A DNA stretch of 64,000 nt, from NCBI RefSeq assembly GCF_963678635.1, contig NC_087062.1:68617415-68681414 (forward strand). Reading direction: 5' to 3'. The DNA comes from Symsagittifera roscoffensis. Taxonomy: Eukaryota > Xenacoelomorpha > Acoela > Convolutidae. This document shows, piece after piece, positions 1-11,803 of the stretch. The translations under genes and the position numbers were made by a program. How positions within the stretch are numbered: position 1 is the first letter of the stretch; the number at the start of each line of letters is the position of its first letter. Under the pieces are notes generated by a model. That model did not search any database and had not been told where the DNA came from. It saw nothing but the letters and a program-made list of their open reading frames with translations.

Positions 1-38
1 ATCAGAATGAGAATATGATTTAAAAATAGTGTTTCTAG

Positions 39-178
39 TGTATGGACGATGACAGATGAGCGGACAGGGAAGAAAAGTGGACACAAATCAGCCATAGACG
101 CCAAGACGGCCATAGAGAACTCTCTCAAGAATCTAGAGAAGATATTAGACAACGAGGACCTGTTCCCATCAAAATATG
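39..178 (+). CDS. MOB2: MOB2-like kinase activator, penultimate coding exon
   Basis: This is an internal exon. It follows an AG acceptor (37-38) and ends at a GTAAGA donor (179). It is read from base 40, with base 39 completing a codon from an upstream exon outside the window. It encodes about 46 residues, including a W-x-x-x-TDERTGKK segment and NEDLFPSKYG at the end. The DERGKK-like and EDxFPxKYG motifs are typical of the MOB2 branch of the MOB family. MOB proteins are small adaptors that bind the N-terminal region of NDR/LATS kinases; MOB2 binds NDR kinases. The exon leaves phase 1 (a single G), which joins exactly to GC at 2049 to make a Gly codon. The conserved N-terminal MOB core and its zinc ligands must lie upstream of the window. 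The family call is solid and the subfamily call likely. Confidence 0.78.
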
Positions 179-329
179 GTAAGATTGTATTAAAAGGAAT
201 GTGACTTAATTGAAGCGCTAGCTTTTTGTATTTTAATTGACAATTTTTGTAATGTTTTGAGCCTGCGAAATTTCGGGATTCGGCTTGGGTTCAAAGTTAA
301 CCTCAAACTTCAAATTTATTTTTCCGACC

Positions 330-905
330 ATTGAAAATGGGGAGGAACTTTGTAGTCGGGTGTTTTAGTTTTTTTTGTTACCAGCGGAAAATTCTATAAA
401 ACAATCATTGGAATGGGTCGATTGATATCATTTTAAATTCGAACGACACAAAATTCGAAAAATTGTCCCAATTTTGAGAAACACTGGTTGGAAGTTTTGA
501 GATTTAGTCTAATTTCGAGTGAGTAACGCGATCGAGTAACGTTCGTTATAAGGAAATTTAATCTTTTAATGTTTTTTTAGACTCGCAAAGTTTGAATTTA
601 CTTATGAAAAACTAGTTTTGGATGTTTCAATTAGCGCTTATTTAAAAAAATATATACAAAAAATTAGAAATTGCTTAAACAATTTTTAAAGTTTTCTTGC
701 CAATTTTTGTTTGCTATTCATTTTTTTTGCAGAAAAATGGTATCGATCTTGCCTAATTCACTAATTTTGTATGCGTTTGTTCAGTTCTCGAATCTCACCA
801 CGCACTAAAACGACACTAATTTAAAGAAAAAAAAACTTTAAGTTTTTTTTTCATCAGAACATTGTGTGCTAGTTGCACAGTAACCGGCTATCCGGGTTAC
901 TTTTT
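330..905 (+). repeat. Dispersed repeat D1, copy 1
   Basis: This stretch aligns by eye with 20539-21095. Shared blocks in the same order are GGGGAGGAACTTTGTA.TCGGGTG near the left end, TCTAATTTCGAG in the middle, AACGACACTAATT, and TTGCACAGTAAC.GGCTATCC at the right end. Between the blocks the copies are strongly diverged. No coding potential or terminal inverted repeat was seen, so the class is unknown. Both copies sit in introns of + strand genes. Confidence 0.6.
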
Positions 906-1671
906 GTTAACACTGACCCATGGCGAAAAGTTCAAAAAAAAGTTAAGGTGATTCATTGGGTTAAGAAATAACAGAGTACAAGCGTGTTTCTCTACTAACC
1001 GGTTAAATTTTTTTTGATATATTCAAGTTTTCCTATAAAATCAAATCTACCAATAACTAAGTCAGATAAACATACAAATTTTAAGCGGTTTGGAAAATTC
1101 TATCGATGAACTTGCGACACCCGTGTGACTTTTCCTGTTGCTACGTCACTTAAATGACCGATTGGTTGAATAAATGAAATCAAGGCCTCATTGTTGACCG
1201 TTGCCTAAATAAATGTCGTTTTTATCGTTCGATCAAGTATAAATTGATGTCAAGTTATTTGCGACTACGTGGAACCTCAATTATACTGTTCCTGTTGTAA
1301 AACTGGCGCCCACATTAGATTTAACTGAGGTCAAGTTGTAAATGATACTAAGACGATTTATCCACAAGGGAAAGGACCAACATACGATATGACCTGCTAT
1401 TATCTGATGTGAGAATGGTTGATTCAAAAAAGATCAAGTTTGAAGGAAAAAACGAGGTTAAGTAACTGAGAACAAGTTAATTGGTTCAGAGTATCTTCAG
1501 TGGTATTTTTGGCTTCAGTCAGAATGATTTTCAGGATTTTTTTGTAACCTTGTTCGTTGTGAAAAACATAATTCAGCTGTAGATCTTTCTGCATTATGGC
1601 ACACGCATGTATGAAAATAATTAGGACAAGTGGCGAAAATTTGGCAAATTAAAATTTAGTGTGAAGTTTAG

Positions 1672-1880
1672 GGGCGGAGCTAGGATTTTCTTAAGGAGGT
1701 GTGGGTGGATTTTCAAACACGTTTTTAGGTCTGCCAAATTGATTTCCGATCTCTCAAAACATCATAAAGAACCAATTTTGAGGAATTTTTCTGCGCCGCA
1801 AGCAATTTTATGAAAAAAAGGCCAAAAAGGTTTCTGGATGGTATTGATAAACCGTTGTAGCGCGCGGTCCTTTTTCAGGA
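1672..1880 (+). repeat. Dispersed repeat D2, copy 1 (SINE- or MITE-like)
   Basis: Order of blocks: GGGGCGGA.CTAGGATTTTC, an AGG.GG.G run, a TTTAGGTC.(A/G)CCAAATTG block, a CTCTC.AAA block, AAAAAAAGGCCAAAAAGG, and a GCGCGC end. The same order occurs at 45886-46142 and, shorter, at 9523-9682. The last two copies end in GCGCGCTCCCCCCT. It looks like a short non-autonomous element. Confidence 0.55.
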
Positions 1881-2048
1881 TTATTATAAATATTGGCGCC
1901 GAATGCTCTCTAGAAGTTTTTTTAGGATCGGTTACCCGGAAATGGATGTAGTAAAATAGAACGAAAGTAATTTCTTGAGTAATGATCAAATTATGTTATG
2001 ATAATTGTGAACATCAGTCTCAAAAGTATGACTAGTTTTAATGTTCAG

Positions 2049-2290
2049 GCAACCAGTTCAACAACGACTTTGAGAATCTGGTGAAGCGCAGCTGCAGATC
2101 TCTGTTCTGCATTCTCACCCACCTGTTGCACGCACACTTCCACAGTCTAGTGGAGAAGAAGGTGGACGCATCCACGATCGACCTCTTCTCCTACCTCATC
2201 ACATTCGCACGCCAGTTCACTCTCATCGACAAAAAGGACTTCGCGGCCGCCGAACAGATCGAACAAGTGCTCAACCAGCTACATAACTAG
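2049..2290 (+). CDS. MOB2: MOB2-like kinase activator, last coding exon
   Basis: The exon starts after TTCAG (2047-2048) in phase with the exon ending at 178, and stops at TAG 2288-2290. It encodes about 80 residues forming the C-terminal helices of a MOB domain: an FENLVKRSCRSLF helix, a HAHFHSLVEKKV segment, then LITFARQFTLIDKKD. FAR-[EQ]-F and the CR.LF pattern fit MOB2 better than MOB1 or MOB3, which usually have FVxEF there. MOB proteins dock to AGC kinases of the NDR/LATS class in cell-shape and Hippo-type signalling. The usual aligned 'HLNT' stretch is replaced by ASTIDLF, so the protein is divergent. There is no long extension after the domain. GC content is much higher than in the flanking DNA. 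Confidence 0.8.
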
Positions 2291-5200
2291 CTTCATACAA
2301 CTCTAGTCTGAAACGACCCGAACGGAACCAAAGAATCAAACCAGACGTGACCCAGAACACGATGAACGATTATTAGTGCACTGTAACAAATTACTGCACT
2401 AATGTATCAATTTTGAATGCACTGGTTTGATCAAATGTGTCGAAAACATGAGCACGAAAAGACAATACAAATGCCAAATACTGTGACTTAGCAAGCATCT
2501 TTTTTGATAGGTTGATGTTTTGGTCAGCCTGATGAAATGATGCAAACTATTCCATTTCAACTCAACTGAGCAACAAAAACTGAAACTTAGAATAAGTTAT
2601 TTAGAAAAGTTGTATATTTTGTGAGTTTAAATTGACACACACTGCCTGGTCGTATTGTGCACTTTGGTTGCATATTTGAAAATGAACTTCTTCGACCAGG
2701 CAGTAAAAATCACCAGTTGTACATTTCACGTTTCTTCAGAGGTTGATTTAATAGTTACAGAATAGTTTCTTTTGTTGAATTCAAGTAGTAAATTACTCCC
2801 ATTACTTCCTTACTTTCCATATAACTGTAAAATACACCATTCGTGTGCCCAGTTGGCAAATTTTGCCAAAATTTGAGTCGAGCAGTACAAAAACGAAGGA
2901 AAAGCCACTGATTATTCTTAAGACTGTTTTCTGTAGTTACCGTCATGATAAAATTTTGTTTCAAAGTCTTTCCAGGTTGTTGTTTGTCAGCAAGTTCTTT
3001 ATGAAATAATTTCCATCAAGTGTTTTTGTCCATGTCAAGAAACAGTTTTTGAAAGTTCGCCTTAAAATTAGTTGTTTCTTGTTTGGAAGGCCGCTTAAAT
3101 TGGTGCTACCGCTACTAAGTTATAACTAATTGTTAAATTATGTAATGAAAATGTTGAGTTGGTATGGTGTGTTATCTGGACTGCGTAGAAAAGACAGGAG
3201 TTTTGATGGTGCATTTTCCTACCACCCTTTTCCTTCTCCCAGTGTGTATATTCACTTTTCTCTACACAATGAGACTCAAAAACGGTGCTGTTAACAATTG
3301 ATCAATCTAAAATATAATCTCTAGCTCACAATTTACCTTCTACATCACTCTCTTTCAAAGAGAAGAAAGGTAGTTGAAAGTGAGACAAAGCGAAGCATAG
3401 ATAGTTTTCTGGTTTCAGAGAGAGAAAGCTGATAAAATCTAGCAGCGTGTCATTCAACTATTAGCTCTTTTATGACATAATAGAGCATTTTTGTTCCGAC
3501 TCTCGAAGAAAGTGAGGATATTTATGCTTGGAGTGTTTTTTATTCAGTCAATTTTCACTTAACTAAGCTGTTTTGACAGAAATTTTTATTCCATCTGAAA
3601 GATAATGTTGTCTGGAGCTCATAGCAGGACTGCAGGTTGCGCTCTCCAATGCAAATGGCTCCAAAACACGTCTGACTTATAGACAACTACTACCGATTGA
3701 CCCATATTACTCTAAATGTGTTCGTTTTACGTTAAAATGCCAATCTTAACACTCCGAACCTTGAAATATGAAACAGCCGGTATAGTTATCAGATACATAT
3801 TTTTTTCGCTATAGTTACCGTTACGATAATTTTGTTCGATATTTTTTAGGTTACCGAAAATTTTACTAAAGGGTTTCTTTTTGATAACTGAGGGGAAAAG
3901 TTTCTAAGAAATGTCGTTTAACTTTAATTGTGATTTATAATTTTGGCAGCTTGTTTTTTGTTTTTAAATAGATGTAAGTTTTAGAGATGCAATTTTTTAC
4001 ATTTCAGCCCAGCAAGCTTGAAAAATTGAAATTTTTTTGGAAAGCATTTTCTTACTCACAAACAAGTGCTTTATAAAATCAGTTCAAGTTGTCCCAATCT
4101 AACTTGCAGAAAGAAGTGTTTTTCAGCTCTAAGTTGCATGCATTTTAGCTGCAGTTTAAGCATGTAAAGTATTTGCTCTATTAGAGCGTCTCGTTCTTAC
4201 TATAAGATTTTCTGCAAACTATATAGGTCACTAGGCTCATTCAGAAAGAGTAGGATTCATAATTGCTAAGTCGGCTGTTTTTTTTTCAAACTTTATTTAT
4301 TTTGGCTTTGTAATTTGCGTTTTACTTGCATTTCTTGAAAACTCTGAACGCAGTGAGTACTCTTATGTAGGTCTTGGTGATTTTTTGTTTTGCTTTTTTC
4401 AGGAAAAAGTCTTAAAATTTTTTCATGCTTAATTTTGATTTTTCGTCTTGTTGGTTTCTATTGTTTCTATTGCAAACTCCACTATCGAACAGCAAAGGTG
4501 GAAAAGTCACGAAAAACGTGATCGACTTCTAGTCTCGAAAGTGGAATTAAATTATCAATTTTCTCAGCTGTTTATATTGCTGTTTATATTGATCCAGTCT
4601 TCTCAAATTTGGTCAATTTCACGAAAAAATTGTCAATAATAAATTGTTCTGGTAATTGAAGGAAGTTTTTCAAGCCATCTATTTTTTCTTCGAAATTTGA
4701 AGGCTGAGATTTTTTCAAAAAAACCAGTCTAATTTTTTGTTATTTAGCGTCTTTTACTCTTTTCCAACTGTTTGTTGGCTATGTTTTTATATAATAGTTT
4801 TTCTCAAGAACGATATGTTTTTTGTGGAAAAGCGGAAAGAATACCCAAATATTTAGCTGCAACTATAACTCTAACCCGGAATAGTTGAATCAGTCTCGCG
4901 CTGTAGTTCAGTTTTCATAATTAAAACTTCATGGACAGATTTTTCGTTTTTTTTTCTGAAGCGAAATCATAAGATTAAGTTAAGTTAATCATAGTGTTTA
5001 ATTGGGAAATTTTTTAGATTTTTCTAAGAAAAATTCGGAAAGGTGGGTTGTCGTTTTTCTTTCGTTTCGTATAGCTACATGTTACTTTGAATTATATAGG
5101 GTTGAAAACTCAAACTGTACGCTAAGATTGTATCTGTTCTCTTTAAGCTAAGATTGTATCTAATCTATTTATTTGTATAGCTACCTGTTACTATGAACGA

Positions 5201-5949
5201 CATTAGGGTTAAACTTAGACTATAAACTATCTAGAATCTAGAAATCAGCTAGGACCCTCGAATCAGTCTCAAAGATTTTAAATGCATAATTGCGTAGTCG
5301 CTCAATCTGATTTTTTCAAAATTTTTCGATTTTTTTTGAATTTTACTGGCATTTGGAAAGCATTTTCAAAGCTTTTTTTTGCCATTTTTGTTGCAACTTC
5401 GTCTTGGCGTTGCCAATTAACCATGAAATAATATATCTGTTCATAGATCATTCTTTAGAGAAATGAGCTGAATATGATAATTTCTCTAACCTTTCACAAA
5501 GGGAAGTTCTGTGTTTTGATGAAATAGATCCGAGTTTTGCAAAAAAATGAGTTGTCATCATTTTGTGGTTTATTTACTTACAGCTGTCTGTTACTAAACC
5601 AAGGTAGAAGGATGAAATGTTGGGTATAAATTATTGAACCTGATCTTTTTTTTGATAACTTTGAAATTTAATAGTTTTTAGGTTAAGATGGTTTCATTGA
5701 ATTTGTTGCAGCTGCTTCTCCGTGGATCATTTATTAGTTTTGCCCATTTCAAAAAAATTTACGAGACTCAATATACTTGTGCAAATGAAACATGTATGGT
5801 TTAATAAAAAATCCTAAGTCGCAATTATTAGTGTTCATTTTGAAAATGATTATGTTGGTCAATAACCAGCTAATAAGTACAGCCAATGCTAAGGATATTA
5901 ATGCAGACTGTTATATTACAAATTACACTTTAGCTTCAAGGTATCATGG

Positions 5950-6015
5950 TTCTGTAGCGTAGAGGTAGGGAATGAAACCCGCAACAAAATAAGAGGGTTC
6001 GAACCTGGGCTGGGT
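5950..6015 (+). repeat. tRNA-derived sequence (SINE head-like)
   Basis: An A-box-like TAGCGTAGAGGTAGGGAA is followed about 30 bases later by a near-perfect B box, GGGTTCGAACCTGGG. The intervening bases do not form a proper anticodon arm, so this is not a functional tRNA. It is probably a decayed SINE or tRNA pseudogene. Confidence 0.5.
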
Positions 6016-6310
6016 CGGATGTTTTTAATAAACTTCTTCATATAATAGTTAAAATGCGTCCGCGGTATAAAATGAGGCTTGTTAGTTGGTAATTTTTTTT
6101 TCAAATTGACCGGTATTGCAATGCATCATAATTAGCTTGCGTCACTTATCAATTATGTAGACTCATAATTGGTATGGGCCACTTAAGAAGTTTCGTAGAG
6201 TCAAAGTTTTACTCATTCAGTTTTTCCTAATAGCGTTATCGATAATATTTTTGCTTGTGTACGCGAAGTGCAACTTTGTTTCGTTTTGCTTAGCTAGAAC
6301 ACTATGTGGG

Positions 6311-6396
6311 AATGGCCGTAGTTTGAACGCTTTTTTCAAACGTTTAAAAGGCTCCTGCTAAACGTTTAAAGCGCTCTTGTTAAACTACGGCCATTA
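6311..6396. repeat. Inverted repeat around ACGTTTAAA motifs
   Basis: AATGGCCGTAGTTT near 6311 is matched in inverse orientation by AAACTACGGCCATT near 6383-6396. The interior holds repeated AAACGTTTAAA palindromes. The stretch could fold into a long hairpin. It resembles a small fold-back element and has no coding capacity. Confidence 0.55.
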
Positions 6397-7510
6397 AAAC
6401 GCTCTTGAACGGATGTAGTTTAAACACTCTTTAAAAAAAATAAAAGTTAATGCTCTTTTTAAGGTTGCGAGTTGTGCCCTAATTGTTACTGCTGCAAGAC
6501 TGAAAGTATTTGTGATTTGCCTTTTAAAAAAATTTAAATCAGAACTTTCATAACACTTCGTTTTCTCACGGATATTTTCTGATCACCAGATTTGCTTTTA
6601 TTTTGCAAAGCAGCCAAAAAACGAAACACTACAGATAATTATCAGTTATATGAAATCAAAATGATGGGCTTAAATGTTTCAGTGAAGTGGAAAATGATGT
6701 TGTATATACTTGAGAGGTCAAGTGTCTTGTAACCGGGAACTAGGCTTTTTCCCGTAAACAACTTTTCTACAAATTTTGTAAGAAATTAACAAACACGTGA
6801 AGTTAATTTCACGTATTGTCTCGTTCAGTTTCATGAAGTTCCAAATATAACTACTCAGTCCGTATGAAGTAGTAATTAATTTCTTCAAATCATGTTTTTT
6901 TTTGGATTAGTTGTTTTCGTCGGCTAATTTTTTTTTTCAAATGTTTTTATTTTATCGGTTACCGTTTTTATTAGCTTCTTTAAGGAAGCGTGGGTTTTGT
7001 TTTGATATAAACAGTTGATTTTATAACTGAAAACTGTTCTGAACTTAACAGATTTATCAACTCTGATTTTATTTTTTTTTGTCGAATAAACGGTATCGGT
7101 TTTTGGTTTATCGGTTAAGTAAAAGGATATGTTCCGTACTTCAAAGGGAATTTAATTTCCTATGTTTTTGTATGTTTTAAGCGGTAAAGTTTTTCTGTTT
7201 TAGAAAATTATAGCCTAATTTTTTATGACTACAATATAGGTCTTAACGAGAGTGGAATTTAGTGGCCGCTCGTTAAGAAGTTCCCAGTTTTTTTGCAGGC
7301 TATCTAAAGAAATTGCTAAGAACATATGAAACTTTTTAAAAAGAAATTTAAAAACAAAAACTGTCTTTCTCAAGAAGTTTTTTCTCCTTATATATTCACT
7401 ATCTTTTAATGCAAAATTTGATTTTTTTCAAAAATTTTTGTTGTTCTTTGATCTTTTCATCATCGTTAACGCAATGTTTTTGCTGTATCGCAAGTTGAAC
7501 TTGCTTTATT

Positions 7511-7566
7511 ATCGATCATCAAAAATCAGGCTCGTAAGGTGTGGGGTTCGAGTCCCGGCCTGAACT
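7511..7566 (+). repeat. Truncated tRNA-like hairpin with B box
   Basis: GGGGTTCGAGTCCCGG is a strong B box. It is enclosed by TCAGGC on the left and GCCTGA on the right, which can pair like an acceptor stem. The D and anticodon arms are missing, so the structure is far shorter than a tRNA. It is likely a SINE remnant. Confidence 0.4.
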
Positions 7567-9250
7567 TGATTTTTTCTTCCGGCAAAAATTGATTATTCGA
7601 ACTATCGCTTGTCTGCTTGTTTTGTTTTCTTAGTTGCTACATCTCGAAACTTTTTGTACTGTAAGCAATGTTCAGTGTAGTTGCATGTTTTGTTGATTAA
7701 AACACTTGTAGTTTGTAAATTTACTGTCCATGTCTTTTTTCGCCTAGAAATTTTATACAGTGGCAATGATTTCGGCTGATTATTTTCCGGTCTGCTTGTC
7801 TATTTACTTTTATCATTTGGAGCGCAGAAGTTGTTGTTTATCGTTGTTTTTACTAATTCAGTGGTTTAGAAGTTGAAAGTTCAAACGTAAACGCTCAAAA
7901 CTTTTTTTGACAACCTTTTTTATGATTTTTTTTTGTTTTTGGTTCATCAGGCGTCTGTCTATGTTTTTTTCGTCAGTATATTGGTAGTTTGGCTTGCGCT
8001 GAAAGTATATTTAATCGTGCTGACAGTTTTTTTGAAATTAAAATTATCACTTTTCCAAAAAAAAATGATTTCATTTTTTTAATTAGGTTTTTCTATTCAT
8101 TTTTTATTTGCTAGCTTGCAGTGCTACGCCTACGTTGTATTGCAACGGATGGGAAGCTCCGCTTGGCCTCTGTGTAATAATTTTTTGCGATTACGAAACG
8201 TCTTAGGTCATATGTTTTGTGTTTGTTTTCCTTTTGCTACCAGTAATCATATAACCGTGGTTTCTGATATTAGTGAAATTGTTCTTGCGCTTATTGCTTC
8301 AAATTGTTGTCTCCAACTTCGAAGCTACTTTTCAAACCTTGCCAAAACCTTGCGAAATTGCTTCACCAGAATAATAAAGTTATTGTTTTTGTGCCTGGTG
8401 CGAATAGCATCGACTATCGTGCCATCAAAGTTAAAGTGAAAAATGATTTTTAAATTTAAATGTTTGTTCATGAAACTGAAATACAGGATTGCGTAGTAAG
8501 ACTAATTTTTAGGTTCTCCTATGGTTGCTCCTGATCAAAATTCTACGAACATGTTGATCATCCAAGGTTTCGGATGCGTTTTAATTTTTTTTGACTCAGG
8601 AAAGGTTCCCATTAATAAAAGTTATTGTTTTTAGTGATCTGGAGTTTGATGGAATGTTTTTCTTAGTTTTTTTTGTGCACTGAGTTTTTAGAAGCAATTT
8701 TTCTGCAGAGAGAACGCTAGCTAAATCTACTTTTTCCCACACTACTGTCTAAATTGTCTAAATTCAGTCCACAAATTTTCAAAATTTTCTATATTACAAT
8801 ATTGTGTAAATCATATATGTATCATATATCTTGTAGGTTAAAATGCCGAGTATGCAAAACTTCATAATTATGTCTTTCAATAAATAAGTTTTATGCTAGA
8901 CATTGTTTTAAAGTGGTATTAGATTGTACCACTATTGAAAATTATGCAATTGGTTATGCATTTATGCAAAAAAGTTAATTGGCAAAATCAAAAGCGGAAA
9001 AGATATGAAAAAGCGGGGCAATTTATCACAGTAGATTATGAGACGATATGCAAATTACGAAAACTCGGAGCCAGAAACAAGATGAAAGGTTTTCTCTGAA
9101 AAAGCGGCTCAATAGGGACGTAACATCGAAGAGAAGAACTTGAATACATTCGAAGATATTTTTGTCACTACTTGAGTAATAGCGTTGGAATCATATGTTT
9201 TTTTTATCAGCATGCACCTGATGAAGTAAAAATCTTTGGAATAATTCCAG

Positions 9251-9385
9251 GCAAAGCTCGTTGACTTTGCTTCGAAACCAGACTGCAGGGCCAGAATAGA
9301 GAAATGTAGTAGAGTCGTGCTTACCGCACAACTATTGAACGAGAAGCTACAAGAGGTTCTTACCGAGATCAGCGCTTCTGACTGA
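9251..9385 (+). CDS. Candidate terminal exon of an unrecognised gene
   Basis: After an acceptor-like ATTCCAG (9244-9250) an open frame of 44 codons runs to TGA at 9383-9385. It is more GC-rich than its flanks and has ordinary amino-acid composition: it begins AKLVDFASKPDC, ends QEVLTEISASD, and has a helical, amphipathic middle (RVVLTAQLLNEKLQ). An in-frame TAA just upstream fits an exon boundary rather than a longer frame. I do not recognise the family. No donor-side partner exon is certain; a weak candidate is a short open stretch near 9040-9090. It could be the 3' end of a gene, or a decayed exon. Confidence 0.4.
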   Translation, partial: AKLVDFASKPDCRARIEKCSRVVLTAQLLNEKLQEVLTEISASD

Positions 9386-9522
9386 GATTAGAACAAAGAA
9401 ACACGCCTTTGCTAGCGGCATTAGGAAAAAGAGATGGAAGAAAACAAACCCATAAAAAGCCCCGCAAATCACACATAGGGTATCTTTTTACTGAATGTAA
9501 AACACGCCATTGGTTATTTATC

Positions 9523-9682
9523 AAGGGGGCGTCTTTTCAAGGATTGTTTTGTAGGTCCATCAAATTGACTTTCCAAGCTCTCTCAAAGCTTGAAAAAGAC
9601 TGTTTTGATTAACTTTCTAGGCTTTTTCGTACAGGTTTGACCAAAAATTGCGTTTTTTCGACGCGCGCTCCCCCCTAAAAAT
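9523..9682 (+). repeat. Dispersed repeat D2, copy 2
   Basis: A short, diverged relative of 1672-1880 and 45886-46142. It starts at the GGGGGCGTC.TTTCAAGGA block and ends in GCGCGCTCCCCCCTAAAA. Confidence 0.5.
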
Positions 9683-10080
9683 ACATATTTCAGTTTTTTG
9701 GATTGCTTTTTCTTTTTGTTTTTTCAAATTGCAAAACGAGATTTTAGGCTTGCGATTAGACGGCATTACCAAATCGGAAGGTAGACTTTTTTGCTTGTTA
9801 AAAACTACGTTAAAAAATCAGTTGAATCACTTGACATGTTCAATGATCTTTACCTGACAAGCTATTCAGCTGACATGCTCAAAATCATGAATATTCAAAT
9901 TTAACTATTAGCTGGATACTAGTTACTACCGGCTAGTTTCAGGGGTCTTGAAACTTTCTTTTAAAATTTTTTTAAATAAAATTATTTCGAATAATATTTT
10001 TTTTTCGGCTCAACTGGTGTGTGTTCCAAGATTGTCGGCCTTTTTTCCGCTTCGTAACTTTTGCTCAGTTGCTAATTTGA

Positions 10081-11803
10081 AACTTTAATGCCCTGCTTTG
10101 TATGCGTCCTAGAATTTCTGTGTGATAAAAACAAATATTAAGAAAGTGTATCAGTTTTTCTTCAAAATTTTCTTTGAGGCGCTTTGGAAAATTTTTATAC
10201 TTTTTGCGAAAGTTTTTTTTGTCAAAAACCCTTTTACAGGTTTTCAAAAAAAGGGTATCCACAGAAAGATCGCCTGTATTTTCGTGTGCTTGAATATGAA
10301 TACTCATCTGGTCTTTTTTTGCTTTCCTGTTTTGTCTACATTTTTCGAAATTTTTTGTTGAGGATATATTTGACCAATATTTTTGATTTTTCAAAAAAAA
10401 TTTTTTTTCAAAAATTACCATACCAAACCTGATGTTTTGTTTGCAAGGATTAGATCGGACCTGAAAAGCTCTTCGATATAAGCGGTTACGCATTAAATTT
10501 TGGCCCTCGGAATAGTCAAGTTTTCGGTTGTTTTGACCGTTTGTTGAGTCTTGTTAAATTTTGTTCAAAAACAAACCTCCGAAACTTGAGGTTCTGGGTT
10601 CAGTGCAGATAACGGGTAGTAAAAAACTCCCCTGCATTAGCGGAGCCACTCACAATTTTCACACAAAAAATGTTATCATCCCCCGGAAAAAACAGTTTTT
10701 TGAATTTTTTAAGCTTTTTTTAAGTTTTGGCTGTCGGAAAAGTCAAAGTTTTGAGGTTTTTGACCGTTATTTGACACTTTTACTTTTCTCGAGAACTACC
10801 TTCTCAAATTTGTGTTTTTTGGCTTAAATTGAGAGTACAATTTTCGCTCACTTCTGCATAAACCTCTAATCTCAAATTTTGTTGCACAAGAGCGATGATT
10901 GACGGAAATTTCAATTGTTTTTATTTTTTGACCGGTTTTTGGAACTTTAATGCCCTGCTTTGTATGCCTCCTAGAATTTCTGTGTGATAAAAACAAATAT
11001 TAAGAAAGTGTATCAGTTTTTCTTCAAAATTTTCTTTGAGGCGCTTTGGAAAATTTTTATACTTTTTGCGAAAGTTTTTTTTTGTCAAAAACCCTTTTAC
11101 AGGTTTTCAAAAAAAGGGTATCCACATAAAGATCGCCTGTATTTTCGTGTGCTTGAATACTCATCTGGTCTTTTTTTGCTTTCCTGTTTTGTCTACATTT
11201 TTCGAAATTTTTTGTTGAGGATATATTTGACCAATATTTTTGATTTTTCAAAAAAAAAAAAATTCAAAAATTACCATACCAAACCTGATGTTTTGGTTGC
11301 AAGGATTAGATCGGACCTGAAAAGCTCCTCGATATAAGCGGTTACGCATTAAATTTTGGCCCTCGGAATAGTCAAGTTTTCGGTTGTTTTGACCGTTTGT
11401 TGAGTCTTTTTAAATTTTGTTCAAAAACAAACCTCCGAAACTTGAGGTTCTGGGTTCAGTGCAGATAACGGGTAGTAAAAAACTCCCCTGCATTAGCGGA
11501 GCCACTCACAATTTTCACACAAAAAATGTTATCATCCCCCGGAAAAAACAGTTTTTTGAATTTTTTAAGCTTTTTTAAAGTTTTGGCTGTCGGAAAAGTC
11601 AAAGTTTTGAGTTATTTGACCGTTATTTGACACTTTTACTTTTCTCGAGAACTACCTTCTCAAATTTGTGTTTTTTTGGCTTAAATTGAGAGTACAGTTT
11701 TCGCTCACTTCTGCATAAACCTCTAATCTCAAATTTTGTTGCACAAGAGCAATGATTGACGGAAATTTTAATTTTTTTTATTTTTTGACCTGTTTTTGGA
11801 CTT
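10081..11803 (+). repeat. Recent tandem duplication of an 862-bp block
   Basis: 10081-10942 and 10943-11803 are nearly identical, differing by a few substitutions and small indels. Both start with AACTTTAATGCCCTGCTTTG and run through several satellite monomers. The likely cause is unequal exchange between monomers. Confidence 0.85.

Larger units (their letters stand above)
179..2048 (+). other. Intron of the MOB2-like gene
   Basis: The intron is 1,870 bp, bounded by GTAAGA and TTCAG. It is AT-rich with no open frame that looks coding. It carries two dispersed repeats that recur elsewhere in the window: one at about 330-905 (second copy 20539-21095) and one at about 1672-1880 (other copies near 9.5 kb and 45.9 kb). 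Confidence 0.75.
2291..9250. other. 3' flank of MOB2-like gene and AT-rich intergenic DNA
   Basis: About 7 kb with long T and A runs. I found no convincing exon and no clear AATAAA shortly after the stop codon. It contains tRNA-like repeats near 5.95 and 7.53 kb and an inverted repeat near 6.35 kb, listed separately. Short open frames near 4448-4639 and 8116-8439 look like chance readings. Confidence 0.6.

Noticed and set aside
4448-4639. 63-codon frame with SHEKRDRLLVSKVELNYQF
   Set aside because: The middle looks mildly exon-like but no clear acceptor or donor; the end is hydrophobic T-rich translation.
8116-8439. 107-codon open frame
   Set aside because: Needs a TTG start, has a poor composition and no splice or family support; looks like chance in T-rich DNA.
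9040-9090. Possible exon with CKLRKLGARNKMK upstream of 9251
   Set aside because: Donor is weak and the phase does not fit the 9251 exon.
10122-11337. Several 60-140 codon frames on both strands in the satellite
   Set aside because: Phe/Lys-rich translations of T/A runs, duplicated with the repeat; no family and no constraint.
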